This document shows positions 52,383 through 60,423 of a stretch of DNA of 64,000 nucleotides, one piece after another. The stretch covers positions 1-64,000 of the forward strand of contig CALWZO010000025.1 in NCBI GenBank assembly GCA_944386045.1, given 5' to 3'. The notes beneath the pieces are model-generated. The model worked only from the letters and a program-made list of their open reading frames with translations. It was not told the origin of the DNA and did not search any database. The first letter of the stretch is position 1. Every line of letters begins with the position of its first letter. This stretch comes from an uncultured Clostridia bacterium (GTDB lineage: Bacteria > Bacillota > Clostridia > Oscillospirales > Ruminococcaceae). The translations under genes and the position numbers were made by a program.

Positions 52383-52457
52383 AAACAATCACTCCTTTAT
52401 CGTTGTTACGGTTAGTTTTATCATATTATACACTAAATTCGCCTGCAAATAAATAAA

Positions 52458-52480
52458 AAAGCCCGTTAAAAACGGGCTTT
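52458..52480 (-). terminator. terminator after the YtcJ-like gene
   Basis: Perfect 10-bp stem AAAGCCCGTT / AACGGGCTTT with a three-base loop, followed by a run of A/T; it separates the YtcJ-like and M24 genes. Confidence 0.88.
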
Positions 52481-52484
52481 TTTA

Positions 52485-54059
52485 TTATCTTTCATAAACT
52501 ACTTCATCACGCAAAATTGTGTATTCAACCTTTATATCCGCCAGCTTTTCCTTGGGGCACAGCAATGGGTTTGTGTCCAGTATTGCAAAATTTGCCTGTT
52601 TGCCTACCTCTATGGAGCCTTTTGTCTTTTCTTCGCCGTACTGTCTGGCGCCATTTATGGTAACAGCTTTGAGCGCATCATAAACAGTGACTTTTTCACT
52701 TTCATCCAGCTGTGTTCCGTTTTTGGTTATCCTGTTTACAGCGCAGGATATCTGTAACATTACATCCGGCGGAAGTACCGGGCTGTCCCGGTGGAATGTG
52801 TAAACAACATCATTTTTTACAGCGCTGTTTACCGGACATATTTTCATGCCCCTTTCGCCGAAGTTTTCGATGTGTACATCTGCCCACTGCCATATATGGC
52901 CGGTAAAGAATGTGACCGCCATGCCAAGGTCTGCCGCCTGCTTCATCTGCCGGGCTGTGGCCAGCTGTCCGTGAACCAGAACAGGCATATAATTTTCCCT
53001 GGTGTCCAGTTCTTCATCAGCTTTTTCAAAAGCCTGTATAAACTGCCGGGCTGCGGCATCTCCGTTGCAGTGACACAGCAGCTGCTGACGATCCCGTATT
53101 GTTTTATGCACAAACCGTGATACCCGGCTGTCAGAATATATAGGGTATCCGCAGTAGTCACCGCTGTTTTCATACGGCCGGGTCATCCATGCTGTCCTGC
53201 CCTGAGGGGAGCCGTCCAAAAACAGTTTATATCCGCCTATTTTAAGGTTGTCTTTATATTTATTGGCATACTGCGGATTGTCTTTCAGAATGTCTGCGTT
53301 GTCCTTTATGTCAACATAGCACACCACATCGCCTTTCAGAAAACCGTCTTCTGATGCTTTTTTCAGAAGCCGCCATTCCTGCCGGCCGGTAAAGCCGTCC
53401 TGTATTGTTGTGATGCCGTACTTGAAATATTCGTCCTGGGCCATTTTCAGATAGCCGGCCATTTCATTATAATCAGGGCCTTTCAGCAGTGTGGCATTGG
53501 CTGTGAAAGCTGTTTCTTCCAGATAGCCGGACAGACTGCCGTCGGCATTATGTCCGATAACACCGCCCCGGGGATTGGGAGTATCCTTTTCTATTCCCAG
53601 CCGTTTCAGACCAAGGCTGTTGCAAACTCCCATGTGGCCGCTGGCATGGGCAATTATAATCGGGTTTTTATCACTTACTTTATCCAGGTCTTCCTTTGTG
53701 GGATGTGCCTTGCCGGGGAAAAAGTTGTTGTCATAGCCAAAGCCCACTATAAATTCACCTTCTGCCGGCTGCTTTCTCTCTGCAAATTCAGACAGTGTCC
53801 GGCACAGTTCTTCTATATTAACCGCATTTGACAAATCGGCAATGCACATTGTTCTGGCAACTGTTGTTATGTGGCTGTGTCCGTCAAAGAAAGCCGGAAG
53901 CATTGTTTTGCCCTCCAGGTCAAACAGGCGCACATCCTCCCCTTCCAGGTTTTCCTTTTCGCCTGTGGCGATTATTATTCCGTTTTCACACAGCACTGCC
54001 GGCGGCATTGGCTGGCCGGCCATGGTTATTATATTTCCGTTATAGTACAATGTTTTCAT
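52485..54059 (-). CDS. YtcJ-like amidohydrolase
   Basis: 524 residues, the size of Amidohydro_3/YtcJ proteins. H-x-H in AFFDGHSHITTVA, IVGFGYDNNFFPGKAHPTKEDLD, IIAHASGHMGVCNSLGL, KLFLDGSPQGRTAWM (Lys ligand region), LLCHCNGDAAARQFIQAF and VLPPDVMLQISCAVNR are present. Hydrolysis of an exocyclic amide or related bond is expected; substrate unknown. It lies in the same direction as thioredoxin and Crp-like genes. Confidence 0.9.
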   Translation of the reverse strand: MKTLYYNGNIITMAGQPMPPAVLCENGIIIATGEKENLEGEDVRLFDLEGKTMLPAFFDGHSHITTVARTMCIADLSNAVNIEELCRTLSEFAERKQPAEGEFIVGFGYDNNFFPGKAHPTKEDLDKVSDKNPIIIAHASGHMGVCNSLGLKRLGIEKDTPNPRGGVIGHNADGSLSGYLEETAFTANATLLKGPDYNEMAGYLKMAQDEYFKYGITTIQDGFTGRQEWRLLKKASEDGFLKGDVVCYVDIKDNADILKDNPQYANKYKDNLKIGGYKLFLDGSPQGRTAWMTRPYENSGDYCGYPIYSDSRVSRFVHKTIRDRQQLLCHCNGDAAARQFIQAFEKADEELDTRENYMPVLVHGQLATARQMKQAADLGMAVTFFTGHIWQWADVHIENFGERGMKICPVNSAVKNDVVYTFHRDSPVLPPDVMLQISCAVNRITKNGTQLDESEKVTVYDALKAVTINGARQYGEEKTKGSIEVGKQANFAILDTNPLLCPKEKLADIKVEYTILRDEVVYER

Positions 54060-54129
54060 ATTTTATCCTCCGAGGATATTTTTATCCTTATGTCATATTT
54101 TAAACCGCGTATATGTAATTTATAAGAAA

Positions 54130-54156
54130 ACAGCCGGCACTTTCTGTACCGGCTGT
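54130..54156 (-). terminator. terminator after the thioredoxin gene
   Basis: ACAGCCGG / CCGGCTGT stem with an 11-base loop and TTTGTTAT tail; A-run on the other side for the minus strand. Confidence 0.8.
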
Positions 54157-54172
54157 TTGTTATAAGTGAAAA

Positions 54173-54478
54173 TTATTTGATAAAGTCCAGAATCCGTGCT
54201 TTGGGTTTGAAACCAACAGAGCGTTTTACCTCTTTACCGTCTTTGAACAGTATCAGTGTGGGAATGCTCATAACCTGGTATTTAACTGCGATTTCCTGCT
54301 GCTGGTCAACATCCAGTTTGGCAACAACAATTTCGTCTTTCAGTTCTTCGGACAGTTCTTCGATGATGGGGCCAACCATTTTGCAGGGGCCGCACCATGT
54401 TGCCCAGAAGTCTACCAGTACCGGTTTGTCACCGTTGATGATCTGATCAAAATTTTCTTTTGTAAGTGCAAGGCTCAT
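54173..54478 (-). CDS. trxA: thioredoxin
   Basis: 101 residues. Active site WCGPC (Cys 29 and 32) in VDFWATWCGPCKMVGP, cis-Pro in MSIPTLILFKDG, C-terminal GFKPKARILDFI. Reduces protein disulphides. The start at 54478 follows GGAGATA by eight bases; the longer reading from 54529 is not supported. The Crp-like gene lies about 110 bases upstream. Confidence 0.95.
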   Translation of the reverse strand: MSLALTKENFDQIINGDKPVLVDFWATWCGPCKMVGPIIEELSEELKDEIVVAKLDVDQQQEIAVKYQVMSIPTLILFKDGKEVKRSVGFKPKARILDFIK

Positions 54479-54588
54479 ATTCGTATCTCCTATCTTTATT
54501 CGTTGTTCAGTGTCTATAATATAACACAATAATCCGGCTGTTACAGTGATTTAATCACCCAGATTATTATGTATTACCGACATAAAAT

Positions 54589-55260
54589 TTATAATCTGTC
54601 CATCAGTTTCTTTTTGTCAATTATTTCTATCTCTTTGCGGGAAACCTTTACTATGCCTTCATTTTCAAAATATTTCAGCATTCTGGAAACCACTTCGCGG
54701 GCGCTACCCAGATATTTGGCTATTTCCATGTGTGAATACCTGATTATCGGTCCGTTCTTTATCAGTTCTTCATACAGGAATATGGCCAGGCGTTTGTCAA
54801 AACTGAAAAACAGTATCTGCTGCATTGTCCACATAACATCGGAAAAGCGTATGGCTTTCATCTTGTTGGAGAAATTTTCCACATATATGTTATTTTCAAT
54901 AAGCTTTGCAAATGCATAGGCATTAAGAACCACTGCCTGGCTGTAATCTTCGGCATCTACATAAACATCAAAGGTTATTTCGGACAGAACGCAGGAAGCG
55001 GAAAGTATGCACACCTCGCCGGGTGATATCCTGTAAAGGGTGACCTCCTTGCCTTCCTCGCTCATGATGTAAACCCTGAGGCAACCGCTTTTTACAAACA
55101 GTACTCCTATACACCGTGTGTCTGCGCTATGTATATTCTGACCCGGATGATATGAAACAACCTCCGTGTTCCGGCAGGCATATTCTTTTTCTTCCCGGCT
55201 TAAATGTGACCAGAAATCATCATACTGGGATAAAAATTCTATCTTTTCCTTTTCGTCCAT
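54589..55260 (-). CDS. Crp/Fnr-family transcriptional regulator
   Basis: 223 residues. A cyclic-nucleotide-binding-like beta barrel (residues ~25-120, with SYHPGQNIHSADTRCIGVLFVKSGCLRVY and ISPGEVCILSASCVL), a dimer helix, and a C-terminal helix-turn-helix SHMEIAKYLGSAREVVSRMLKYFENEGIV. Several cysteines near the barrel could sense redox state, but the Fnr cluster pattern is not evident. The ATG at 55260 has AAAGGAG six bases upstream. May control trxA and the downstream hydrolase genes. Confidence 0.9.
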   Translation of the reverse strand: MDEKEKIEFLSQYDDFWSHLSREEKEYACRNTEVVSYHPGQNIHSADTRCIGVLFVKSGCLRVYIMSEEGKEVTLYRISPGEVCILSASCVLSEITFDVYVDAEDYSQAVVLNAYAFAKLIENNIYVENFSNKMKAIRFSDVMWTMQQILFFSFDKRLAIFLYEELIKNGPIIRYSHMEIAKYLGSAREVVSRMLKYFENEGIVKVSRKEIEIIDKKKLMDRL

Positions 55261-55344
55261 ATTCAACTCCTTTGTTGTCTGTAAAAATTGTTAAACCGTA
55301 TATTTGATATTATACAGCTAAATTGTGTGTTTTGAAAGAACTTT

Positions 55345-56064
55345 TTAAAATTGATTTGTGATTGTCAACATGTTCATCTTTTTCATCTGCCGCAATTCCT
55401 TCTTTGTAAATTTCAGTCTTTCTCGCAGTGTATCGCTGTGGGCCAGCGGCTGCAGGCTGACCACACATTTGAATGCACATGGCAGCAGGTCAGTGGAAGA
55501 TATGCCGCACAAAAGCCCGTTGGTACCGTCGCGGTATTCCAATGGGTTAAAAATATACAACAGGTCCTCTTCCAGCGCATTGTACTGGTTTTGCAGAGAA
55601 AACCTTATCAGCATGTCGCTGTATGTTACGGTGCCGGTGTAGTACAGTTCTGTGGCGTATCCGCTGTCGGTTTTGATGTTTATGGTAAAACTGGCCGGAC
55701 ACACCGCCCCGCCTTTTTCATTGTCTATGTTTATAATCCCGTCTTTTATATCAGAAAACCTGCCGTCACAGTAGTAGAAATACAGCTTGCTGGCTTTGAA
55801 AAAAGAGCTGGTGCCGCCCAGCGCACTGCCCACTTCCACTTTGGGTTTAATCTCGTAGTTTATCAGCCTTTCCGGCAAAACTTCCAGCACATTGGCAATT
55901 TCAAACAATGTGGGTATATCCAGGGTTATCTCCCCTTTTTCGTATTTGGACACACACGCTTTGCTTTTATTTATGGCGTCAGCCAGCTGCTGGATGCTCA
56001 TTCTTTTGCCTTTTCTTATCTCGCGTATACGGCCGCCCACATAGCTGTTTATATCTTCAATCAT
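55345..56064 (-). CDS. XRE-family regulator with an unrecognised C-terminal domain
   Basis: About 239 residues. The HTH_3 domain (residues ~10-65) reads REIRKGKRMSIQQLADAINKSKACVSKYEKGE. The remaining ~170 residues contain beta-rich sequence such as GTVTYSDMLIRFSLQNQYNALEEDLLYIF that I cannot assign, possibly a ligand-sensing domain found with this XRE type. GGAGAAG precedes the ATG at 56064. Divergent from the third amidohydrolase gene, whose control is its likely job. Confidence 0.82.
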   Translation of the reverse strand: MIEDINSYVGGRIREIRKGKRMSIQQLADAINKSKACVSKYEKGEITLDIPTLFEIANVLEVLPERLINYEIKPKVEVGSALGGTSSFFKASKLYFYYCDGRFSDIKDGIINIDNEKGGAVCPASFTINIKTDSGYATELYYTGTVTYSDMLIRFSLQNQYNALEEDLLYIFNPLEYRDGTNGLLCGISSTDLLPCAFKCVVSLQPLAHSDTLRERLKFTKKELRQMKKMNMLTITNQF

Positions 56065-56170
56065 AACTTCTCCAAAATGTTTACTTAAAATCAACTTTTT
56101 GTTTGATTACAACTATTTTATTTTTGTAACACCAAAAAATATACCACTTTACTGCCATTTTGTCAATTTT

Positions 56171-56211
56171 AAATTGATTTTATTAAAAAATACGATATTG
56201 AAAATTGATTT
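56171..56211. promoter_or_regulatory. direct repeats between XRE gene and amidohydrolase gene
   Basis: AAATTGATTT occurs at 56171-56180 and 56202-56211, 31 bases apart (three helical turns), in the 219-base divergent region; a related TTAAAATCAA (reverse orientation) is near 56088. Candidate operators for the XRE regulator. Confidence 0.4.
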
Positions 56212-56283
56212 ATGATTTTTTGAACATCAAATTATTATCTGCTAAAATACACAGCATACAAAAGATATTGGAGAGAGAAAAAA

Positions 56284-57453
56284 ATGAGCGTTAAATACTT
56301 TACAAACGGCAACATAATGGATGTTGTCAACGAAAAAATTTACAAAGGTTCCATTGTTGTTGAAAACGGAATTATCACACAGGTCGGCGAAGATGTGGCC
56401 TGCCCCGAAGGCGCAGAGGTTATTGATTTTGGCGGCAAGACAGTAAGCCCCGGCATCTTCAACTGCCACACACATATCTGTATGTCGGCAAATCCCAGCG
56501 ACCCGCGGCCCACAAGTGATGCCCAGATAGCCATACAGGCAATCAAAGCCTGCAAGGAATTTGTGCAGTCAGGCGTTACATTTATCCGTGATGTGGGCGG
56601 ATCCAACTATGTGGATATCGACATCAGGGACGCAGCCAGAAAAGGCGATTTTGTAGCCCCGGAAATGGTTGTCAGCGGCAAATGTATCTGCATGACAGGC
56701 GGACACGGCTGGTCCATGGGACGCGAAGCAGACGGTGTTGATGACTGCCGCAAAGCTGCCAGGGAACAGCTGCGCGCCGGTGCTGACTGCATCAAGGTTA
56801 TGGCCACAGGCGGTGTGTTCACCAAAGGTGTTGAACCCGGCAGTCAGCAGCTGAACGAAGACGAACTGCGCGCCGCCATTGAAGAAGGACACAAAGCCGG
56901 TGCAAAATCCTGCACCCATGCCCAGGGCATGAGCGGTATCAAAGCCGCACTGAGAGCAGGTATCGACAGTATCGAGCATGGTTTTTATATGGACGACTGG
57001 TGCTTTGAATGGATGAAAGAGCATGGCACCACCTTTGTCCCCACTCTTACAGCTGTTTATTACACAAAATTCTCCGAAGCAGGTATCCCCGAATTTGCAC
57101 GCAAAAAGGTTGACGCGGCATACGAAGACCATCTGAACACATTCCGCGGTGCATACAAAGCCGGCGTAAATATCGCTTTGGGCACAGACGCAGGCACTCC
57201 CAACAACTACCCCAACCAGACCGGCTTTGAAATGGTTCTTATGGAAAAAGCCGGCATGACCAAATGGGATGCAATAAAAGCCGGTACAATCAACTCTGCC
57301 AAACTGGTAGGCGTGGAAAAAACACACGGTACAATCGAAGCCGGCAAAAAAGCCAACTTCACTGTATACACCGCCAACCCCATTGAAGACATGAACAATG
57401 TCATGGACTGCTGTATGACAGTTATCGGCGGCGAAGTGGTTTACAAAAAATAG
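56284..57453 (+). CDS. metal-dependent amidohydrolase (imidazolonepropionase/prolidase-like), copy 3
   Basis: 389 residues, same family as the tandem pair at 43472-45926: FNCHTHICMSAN, DCIKVMATGGVFT, CTHAQGMSG, SIEHGFYMDD, ALGTDAGTPNN. Its G+C-rich, regular codons are like the tandem copies. GGAGAGAG precedes the ATG. Single-gene unit controlled from the divergent XRE region; ends at the terminator at 57487. Confidence 0.88.
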   Translation: MSVKYFTNGNIMDVVNEKIYKGSIVVENGIITQVGEDVACPEGAEVIDFGGKTVSPGIFNCHTHICMSANPSDPRPTSDAQIAIQAIKACKEFVQSGVTFIRDVGGSNYVDIDIRDAARKGDFVAPEMVVSGKCICMTGGHGWSMGREADGVDDCRKAAREQLRAGADCIKVMATGGVFTKGVEPGSQQLNEDELRAAIEEGHKAGAKSCTHAQGMSGIKAALRAGIDSIEHGFYMDDWCFEWMKEHGTTFVPTLTAVYYTKFSEAGIPEFARKKVDAAYEDHLNTFRGAYKAGVNIALGTDAGTPNNYPNQTGFEMVLMEKAGMTKWDAIKAGTINSAKLVGVEKTHGTIEAGKKANFTVYTANPIEDMNNVMDCCMTVIGGEVVYKK

Positions 57454-57486
57454 CTTTCTCGTTTTACTTCAATAAATCAAAATAAA

Positions 57487-57508
57487 AAGGTTTGCCAAAG
57501 CAAACCTT
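57487..57508. terminator. bidirectional terminator after the third amidohydrolase
   Basis: AAGGTTTGC-caaa-GCAAACCTT perfect stem with A/T-runs on both sides; shared with the converging gene. Confidence 0.88.
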
Positions 57509-57519
57509 TTTATTTTTGT

Positions 57520-58278
57520 CTATCCTATTACAGTCACAAAATCCGGAGCCATAACACTGCCGTCATTGCCGCTGAGGCATGGAGAAAATTCATAATACTT
57601 GCCGTTGTGTACAGTGGCTATTTTCATGTTCCGGTAAACTTCCGACACATTGCCTACTATATAAAACGCTCCGCGTGCAGTGGTGTAATATTTGTCTTTC
57701 AGACCGTCTTCCTCATGGCTGACGGAGTATATATTTATATCATCGGGATATTTGGGAATTATCAGGTATTTTTCCTGACCTTCAAAAGATATTGTTGCAA
57801 GATCTGTACCGGCAAAATATTTGTCCGCCAATGAATAATCATATACACACTCCAAACTGCCTATAAATATAACAGCCATTATGTCCCCTTCTTCAAAAGG
57901 AACCTGATCGTTTATGGTTATTTCAGGCGCAGGTGTAGGTGACGGGCTGGGAGTCGGAGGCGGCCGCAAAGATGGTTTCGGAGTTGGGACCGGTGACGGA
58001 CTGGGTGAAGGCGACGGAGTGGGTGACGGCGATGGACTGACCGAGGGACTGGGGCTTGGCGCAGGCTGTGTCCGGGAAGCCGGCCGGCTTACCGTTTGTG
58101 TATCTGACCGCACAGACGAGCTGCTCCGGATGAGTGACCGGGTGCTTTGAAGCTGAGAACTGCCGGAAGACGGCTGGCTTTTCTTTACAGCTGTCACCGC
58201 CAGCACAACCGCAAGCAACGCCAACACCGCCAGCACAGCCCCTGTTATATACATTTTTATATCTTTGCCGGATTTCAT
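57520..58278 (-). CDS. membrane-anchored protein with Pro/Ser-rich linker
   Basis: 252 residues: a short cytoplasmic part, one membrane helix (about 9-29), a Ser/Arg-rich stretch, then a linker of PSP/PTP repeats (about residues 72-120), and a C-terminal extracellular domain of ~130 residues that I do not recognise (FEEGDIMAVIFIGSLECVYDY to the end). The linker would span part of the cell wall. The repeat DNA makes a Gly/Asp-rich false frame on the other strand. Function unknown. Confidence 0.72.
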   Translation of the reverse strand: MKSGKDIKMYITGAVLAVLALLAVVLAVTAVKKSQPSSGSSQLQSTRSLIRSSSSVRSDTQTVSRPASRTQPAPSPSPSVSPSPSPTPSPSPSPSPVPTPKPSLRPPPTPSPSPTPAPEITINDQVPFEEGDIMAVIFIGSLECVYDYSLADKYFAGTDLATISFEGQEKYLIIPKYPDDINIYSVSHEEDGLKDKYYTTARGAFYIVGNVSEVYRNMKIATVHNGKYYEFSPCLSGNDGSVMAPDFVTVIG

Positions 58279-58324
58279 AGCTATAATACCTCTTATTTAT
58301 TATATACATTATTTATATAAAGAT

Positions 58325-58350
58325 AGGCGCAGGCCATCTGCCCTGCGCCT
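58325..58350. repeat. inverted repeat upstream of the linker protein gene
   Basis: AGGCGCAGG / CCTGCGCCT, nine-bp perfect arms with an eight-base loop, 46 bases before the 58278 start codon. No long T-run follows, so a leader hairpin or weak terminator. Confidence 0.5.
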
Positions 58351-58363
58351 GCCAGATCAGAAT

Positions 58364-58406
58364 AAAAGCGGCTTGTTTATCGGAAAATTCCGGACAGGCC
58401 GCTTTT
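58364..58406 (-). terminator. terminator after the M20 gene
   Basis: AAAAGCGGC / GCCGCTTTT perfect nine-bp stem with a long, partly self-complementary loop (CGGAAAATTCCG), 28 bases past the M20 stop. Confidence 0.75.
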
Positions 58407-58433
58407 GTTTAAGATATCCTGATATGGCTAAAA

Positions 58434-59606
58434 TTACTTGTTAAGATAATTTATTGCATACTGAGCATACAAAGCAGAGCCGTTGGCAAGGGCATCTTCG
58501 TCCACATTGAACTGAGGATGATGATGCGGGAAGCAGGTTGCCGGGTTGTCATTGTTGCGTGAACCCAGGTTCGCCAGACAGCCGCCTTCGGGAGCCACCC
58601 GGAAATATTCGCCGGCATCTTCGCCGCCTGTGGTCAGCGGTGCTTCTTCATAAGCATTTTCGCCGAACAGCTGTTTTACGGTAGCTTCACATACTGCAAC
58701 GCTTTCGGGGCTGTTTACTGTCGGAGCAACCAGGCGTTCGTAATTGAATTCGATATCGGCGCGGTATGAGTTTGCTATGCCTCTTGCTATTCTTTCCATA
58801 GACTGTGCAATCTGTTCTCTCACAGCCGGGTCAAAGCATCTGGTTGTACCTTCGATAACGGCTTCCTGAGCAATTATGTTCCAGCGGCTGCCGCCGTTGA
58901 TTGTGCCGCAGGTTACAACTGCCGGCGCAATAGGCTGTATCTCACGGCTTACCAGTGCCTGCAAGCCTACAACAATCTGGGAGGCTACATATACTGCATC
59001 AACTGTTTCGTGGGGAGCTGCACCATGACCGCCTTTGCCGATAACTTTTATTGAGAATTTATCAGCGGAAGCCATGCGTCCGCCGGGACCTGATGTGGCT
59101 TTGCCCAGCTCCACGCCGGAAGCGATATGTATTGCAAAAACATTGTCAACGCCTTCCATACAGCCGTCAGCTATCATGCCTTTGGCGCCTATGCCAACTT
59201 CTTCGGCCGGCTGGAAGAACAGTTTTACAGTACCGTTGATCTCATCCTTCATTTCGTTGAGGATCTTTGCGGCGCCCAGCAGCATTGCGGTGTGGGTGTC
59301 GTGTCCGCAGGCGTGGTTCATGCCGGGAGTCTGTGAAGCGTATTCGCATCCGGTGTTGTCATCCAGTGTGAGCGCGTCCATATCAGCTCTCAGTGCCACA
59401 GTCTTGCCGGGTTTTGTACCTTTTATAGTCGCAACTGTACCGGTGCCGAATTTGGCCACATATTCTATGCCCATATCGTCAAGTTCTTTTCTTACTCTTT
59501 CGGCTGTTTTAAATTCCTGTGTGCCGGGTTCAGGATTCATGTGGAAGTATCTTCTCAGATCTATAACATACTGTTTATATTTCTGAGCCAGTTCCAAAGT
59601 TTTCAT
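58434..59606 (-). CDS. M20-family amidohydrolase (hippurate/IAA-amino-acid hydrolase type)
   Basis: About 390 residues. Metal-site motifs ALRADMDALTL, NHACGHDTHTAMLLGAAKIL, FQPAEEVGIGAKGMI, and dimerisation-domain GKGGHGAAPHETVDAVYVASQIV; C-terminal CFPHHHPQFNVDEDAL. Such enzymes cleave N-acyl amino acids. The ATG at 59606 lies eight bases after AGGAG; the ATG at 59624 precedes that site. Divergent from the RHH-clpB operon. Confidence 0.93.
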   Translation of the reverse strand: MKTLELAQKYKQYVIDLRRYFHMNPEPGTQEFKTAERVRKELDDMGIEYVAKFGTGTVATIKGTKPGKTVALRADMDALTLDDNTGCEYASQTPGMNHACGHDTHTAMLLGAAKILNEMKDEINGTVKLFFQPAEEVGIGAKGMIADGCMEGVDNVFAIHIASGVELGKATSGPGGRMASADKFSIKVIGKGGHGAAPHETVDAVYVASQIVVGLQALVSREIQPIAPAVVTCGTINGGSRWNIIAQEAVIEGTTRCFDPAVREQIAQSMERIARGIANSYRADIEFNYERLVAPTVNSPESVAVCEATVKQLFGENAYEEAPLTTGGEDAGEYFRVAPEGGCLANLGSRNNDNPATCFPHHHPQFNVDEDALANGSALYAQYAINYLNK

Positions 59607-59697
59607 TTTTATCACTCCTGTCATAATAATTATGAATAAATTATAGCACTAAATATTGTGCTGTACAACAATTTTTTATGGTGAAAATTGTTTGAAA

Positions 59698-59741
59698 AAT
59701 TATATAATTCGATTGACAAATTATATAATTTGTATTACAAT
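59698..59741 (+). promoter_or_regulatory. RHH-clpB promoter with palindromic operator
   Basis: Promoter TTGACA (59713-59718), 17-base spacer, TACAAT (59736-59741). The perfect 18-bp palindrome ACAAATTATATAATTTGT (59716-59733) fills the spacer, and a second AATTATATAATT copy (59698-59709) lies exactly 21 bases upstream of the first (59719-59730). Confidence 0.78.
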
Positions 59742-59764
59742 TTTTATCGTAAGGAGGTAGAAAA

Positions 59765-60412
59765 ATGAGCAAATCGGTATACAGCATAGTGCTGGACGAC
59801 GATGTGATAAAAATGATTGACATCGCCGCAGCCCGGCAGAATACCAGCAGGTCCAACCTGATAAACCGTATTCTGGCCCGGCACATAAGCCTGCCCACCA
59901 CCGAAACGATGATCAGCGATGTATATAATTCAATCAATGATTTTCTGAAAGACAGTTCTTCCCTGGCATTGCAGATTTTGGGCAGCGGCTCGCTTATAAA
60001 TATGCGTTCCGCCCTCAGTTACAAATACAACCCCAGCGTAAAATACACTGTGGAAATATTTGAAAAAGGCGATTACCTGGGCAGACTTAAAGTGTCTTTA
60101 CGCAGTCAAAACCGGCAGGTACTGACAATTTTTGATGACTTTTTTTACCTTTGGAGCCAGCTGGAAAAACAATATGCCGGACTGGATGATGAGGAGTTCA
60201 CCGTTGCTGACGGAAGATACGCAAGGCTTCTCAGATGCTCGGACTGCAACGACTATTCCGATTACGGGCTGACCATAGGGGCTTATGTGGACCTGATGGA
60301 CAGATGTATGAAAGAATTTTTCTCTCGTTACACCCTTTCCCCCTCCCGGGCGGCAAAGAGTGCCGGCGGTATTTATATATCGGATATTACCGATGATATA
60401 CACAAGATATAA
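59765..60412 (+). CDS. ribbon-helix-helix (CopG/Arc-like) regulator with extra C-terminal domain
   Basis: 215 residues. The first ~50 ([35 protein letters not shown]) form a ribbon-helix-helix domain. The remaining ~160 residues are a separate globular part ([23 protein letters not shown] and a CSDC pair at about 158) that I do not recognise; it could be a sensor. It is followed 11 bases later by clpB and preceded by a palindromic operator, so it probably represses its own operon. AAGGAGGT precedes the ATG. Confidence 0.8.
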   Translation: MSKSVYSIVLDDDVIKMIDIAAARQNTSRSNLINRILARHISLPTTETMISDVYNSINDFLKDSSSLALQILGSGSLINMRSALSYKYNPSVKYTVEIFEKGDYLGRLKVSLRSQNRQVLTIFDDFFYLWSQLEKQYAGLDDEEFTVADGRYARLLRCSDCNDYSDYGLTIGAYVDLMDRCMKEFFSRYTLSPSRAAKSAGGIYISDITDDIHKI

Positions 60413-60423
60413 GGAGTGATACT

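Noticed and set aside
55351..56088. 245-codon plus-strand frame opposite the XRE regulator gene
   Set aside because: Antisense to a gene with a clear HTH domain and start signals; no domain or ribosome binding site seen.
57914..58070. Short tandem repeats considered as CRISPR or satellite
   Set aside because: The period is six bases and codon-based (Pro-Ser/Thr); there are no spacers.
57914..58150. Gly/Asp-rich frame on the plus strand
   Set aside because: It is the reverse complement of the PSP/PTP linker repeats of the minus-strand gene; low complexity, no ribosome binding site.
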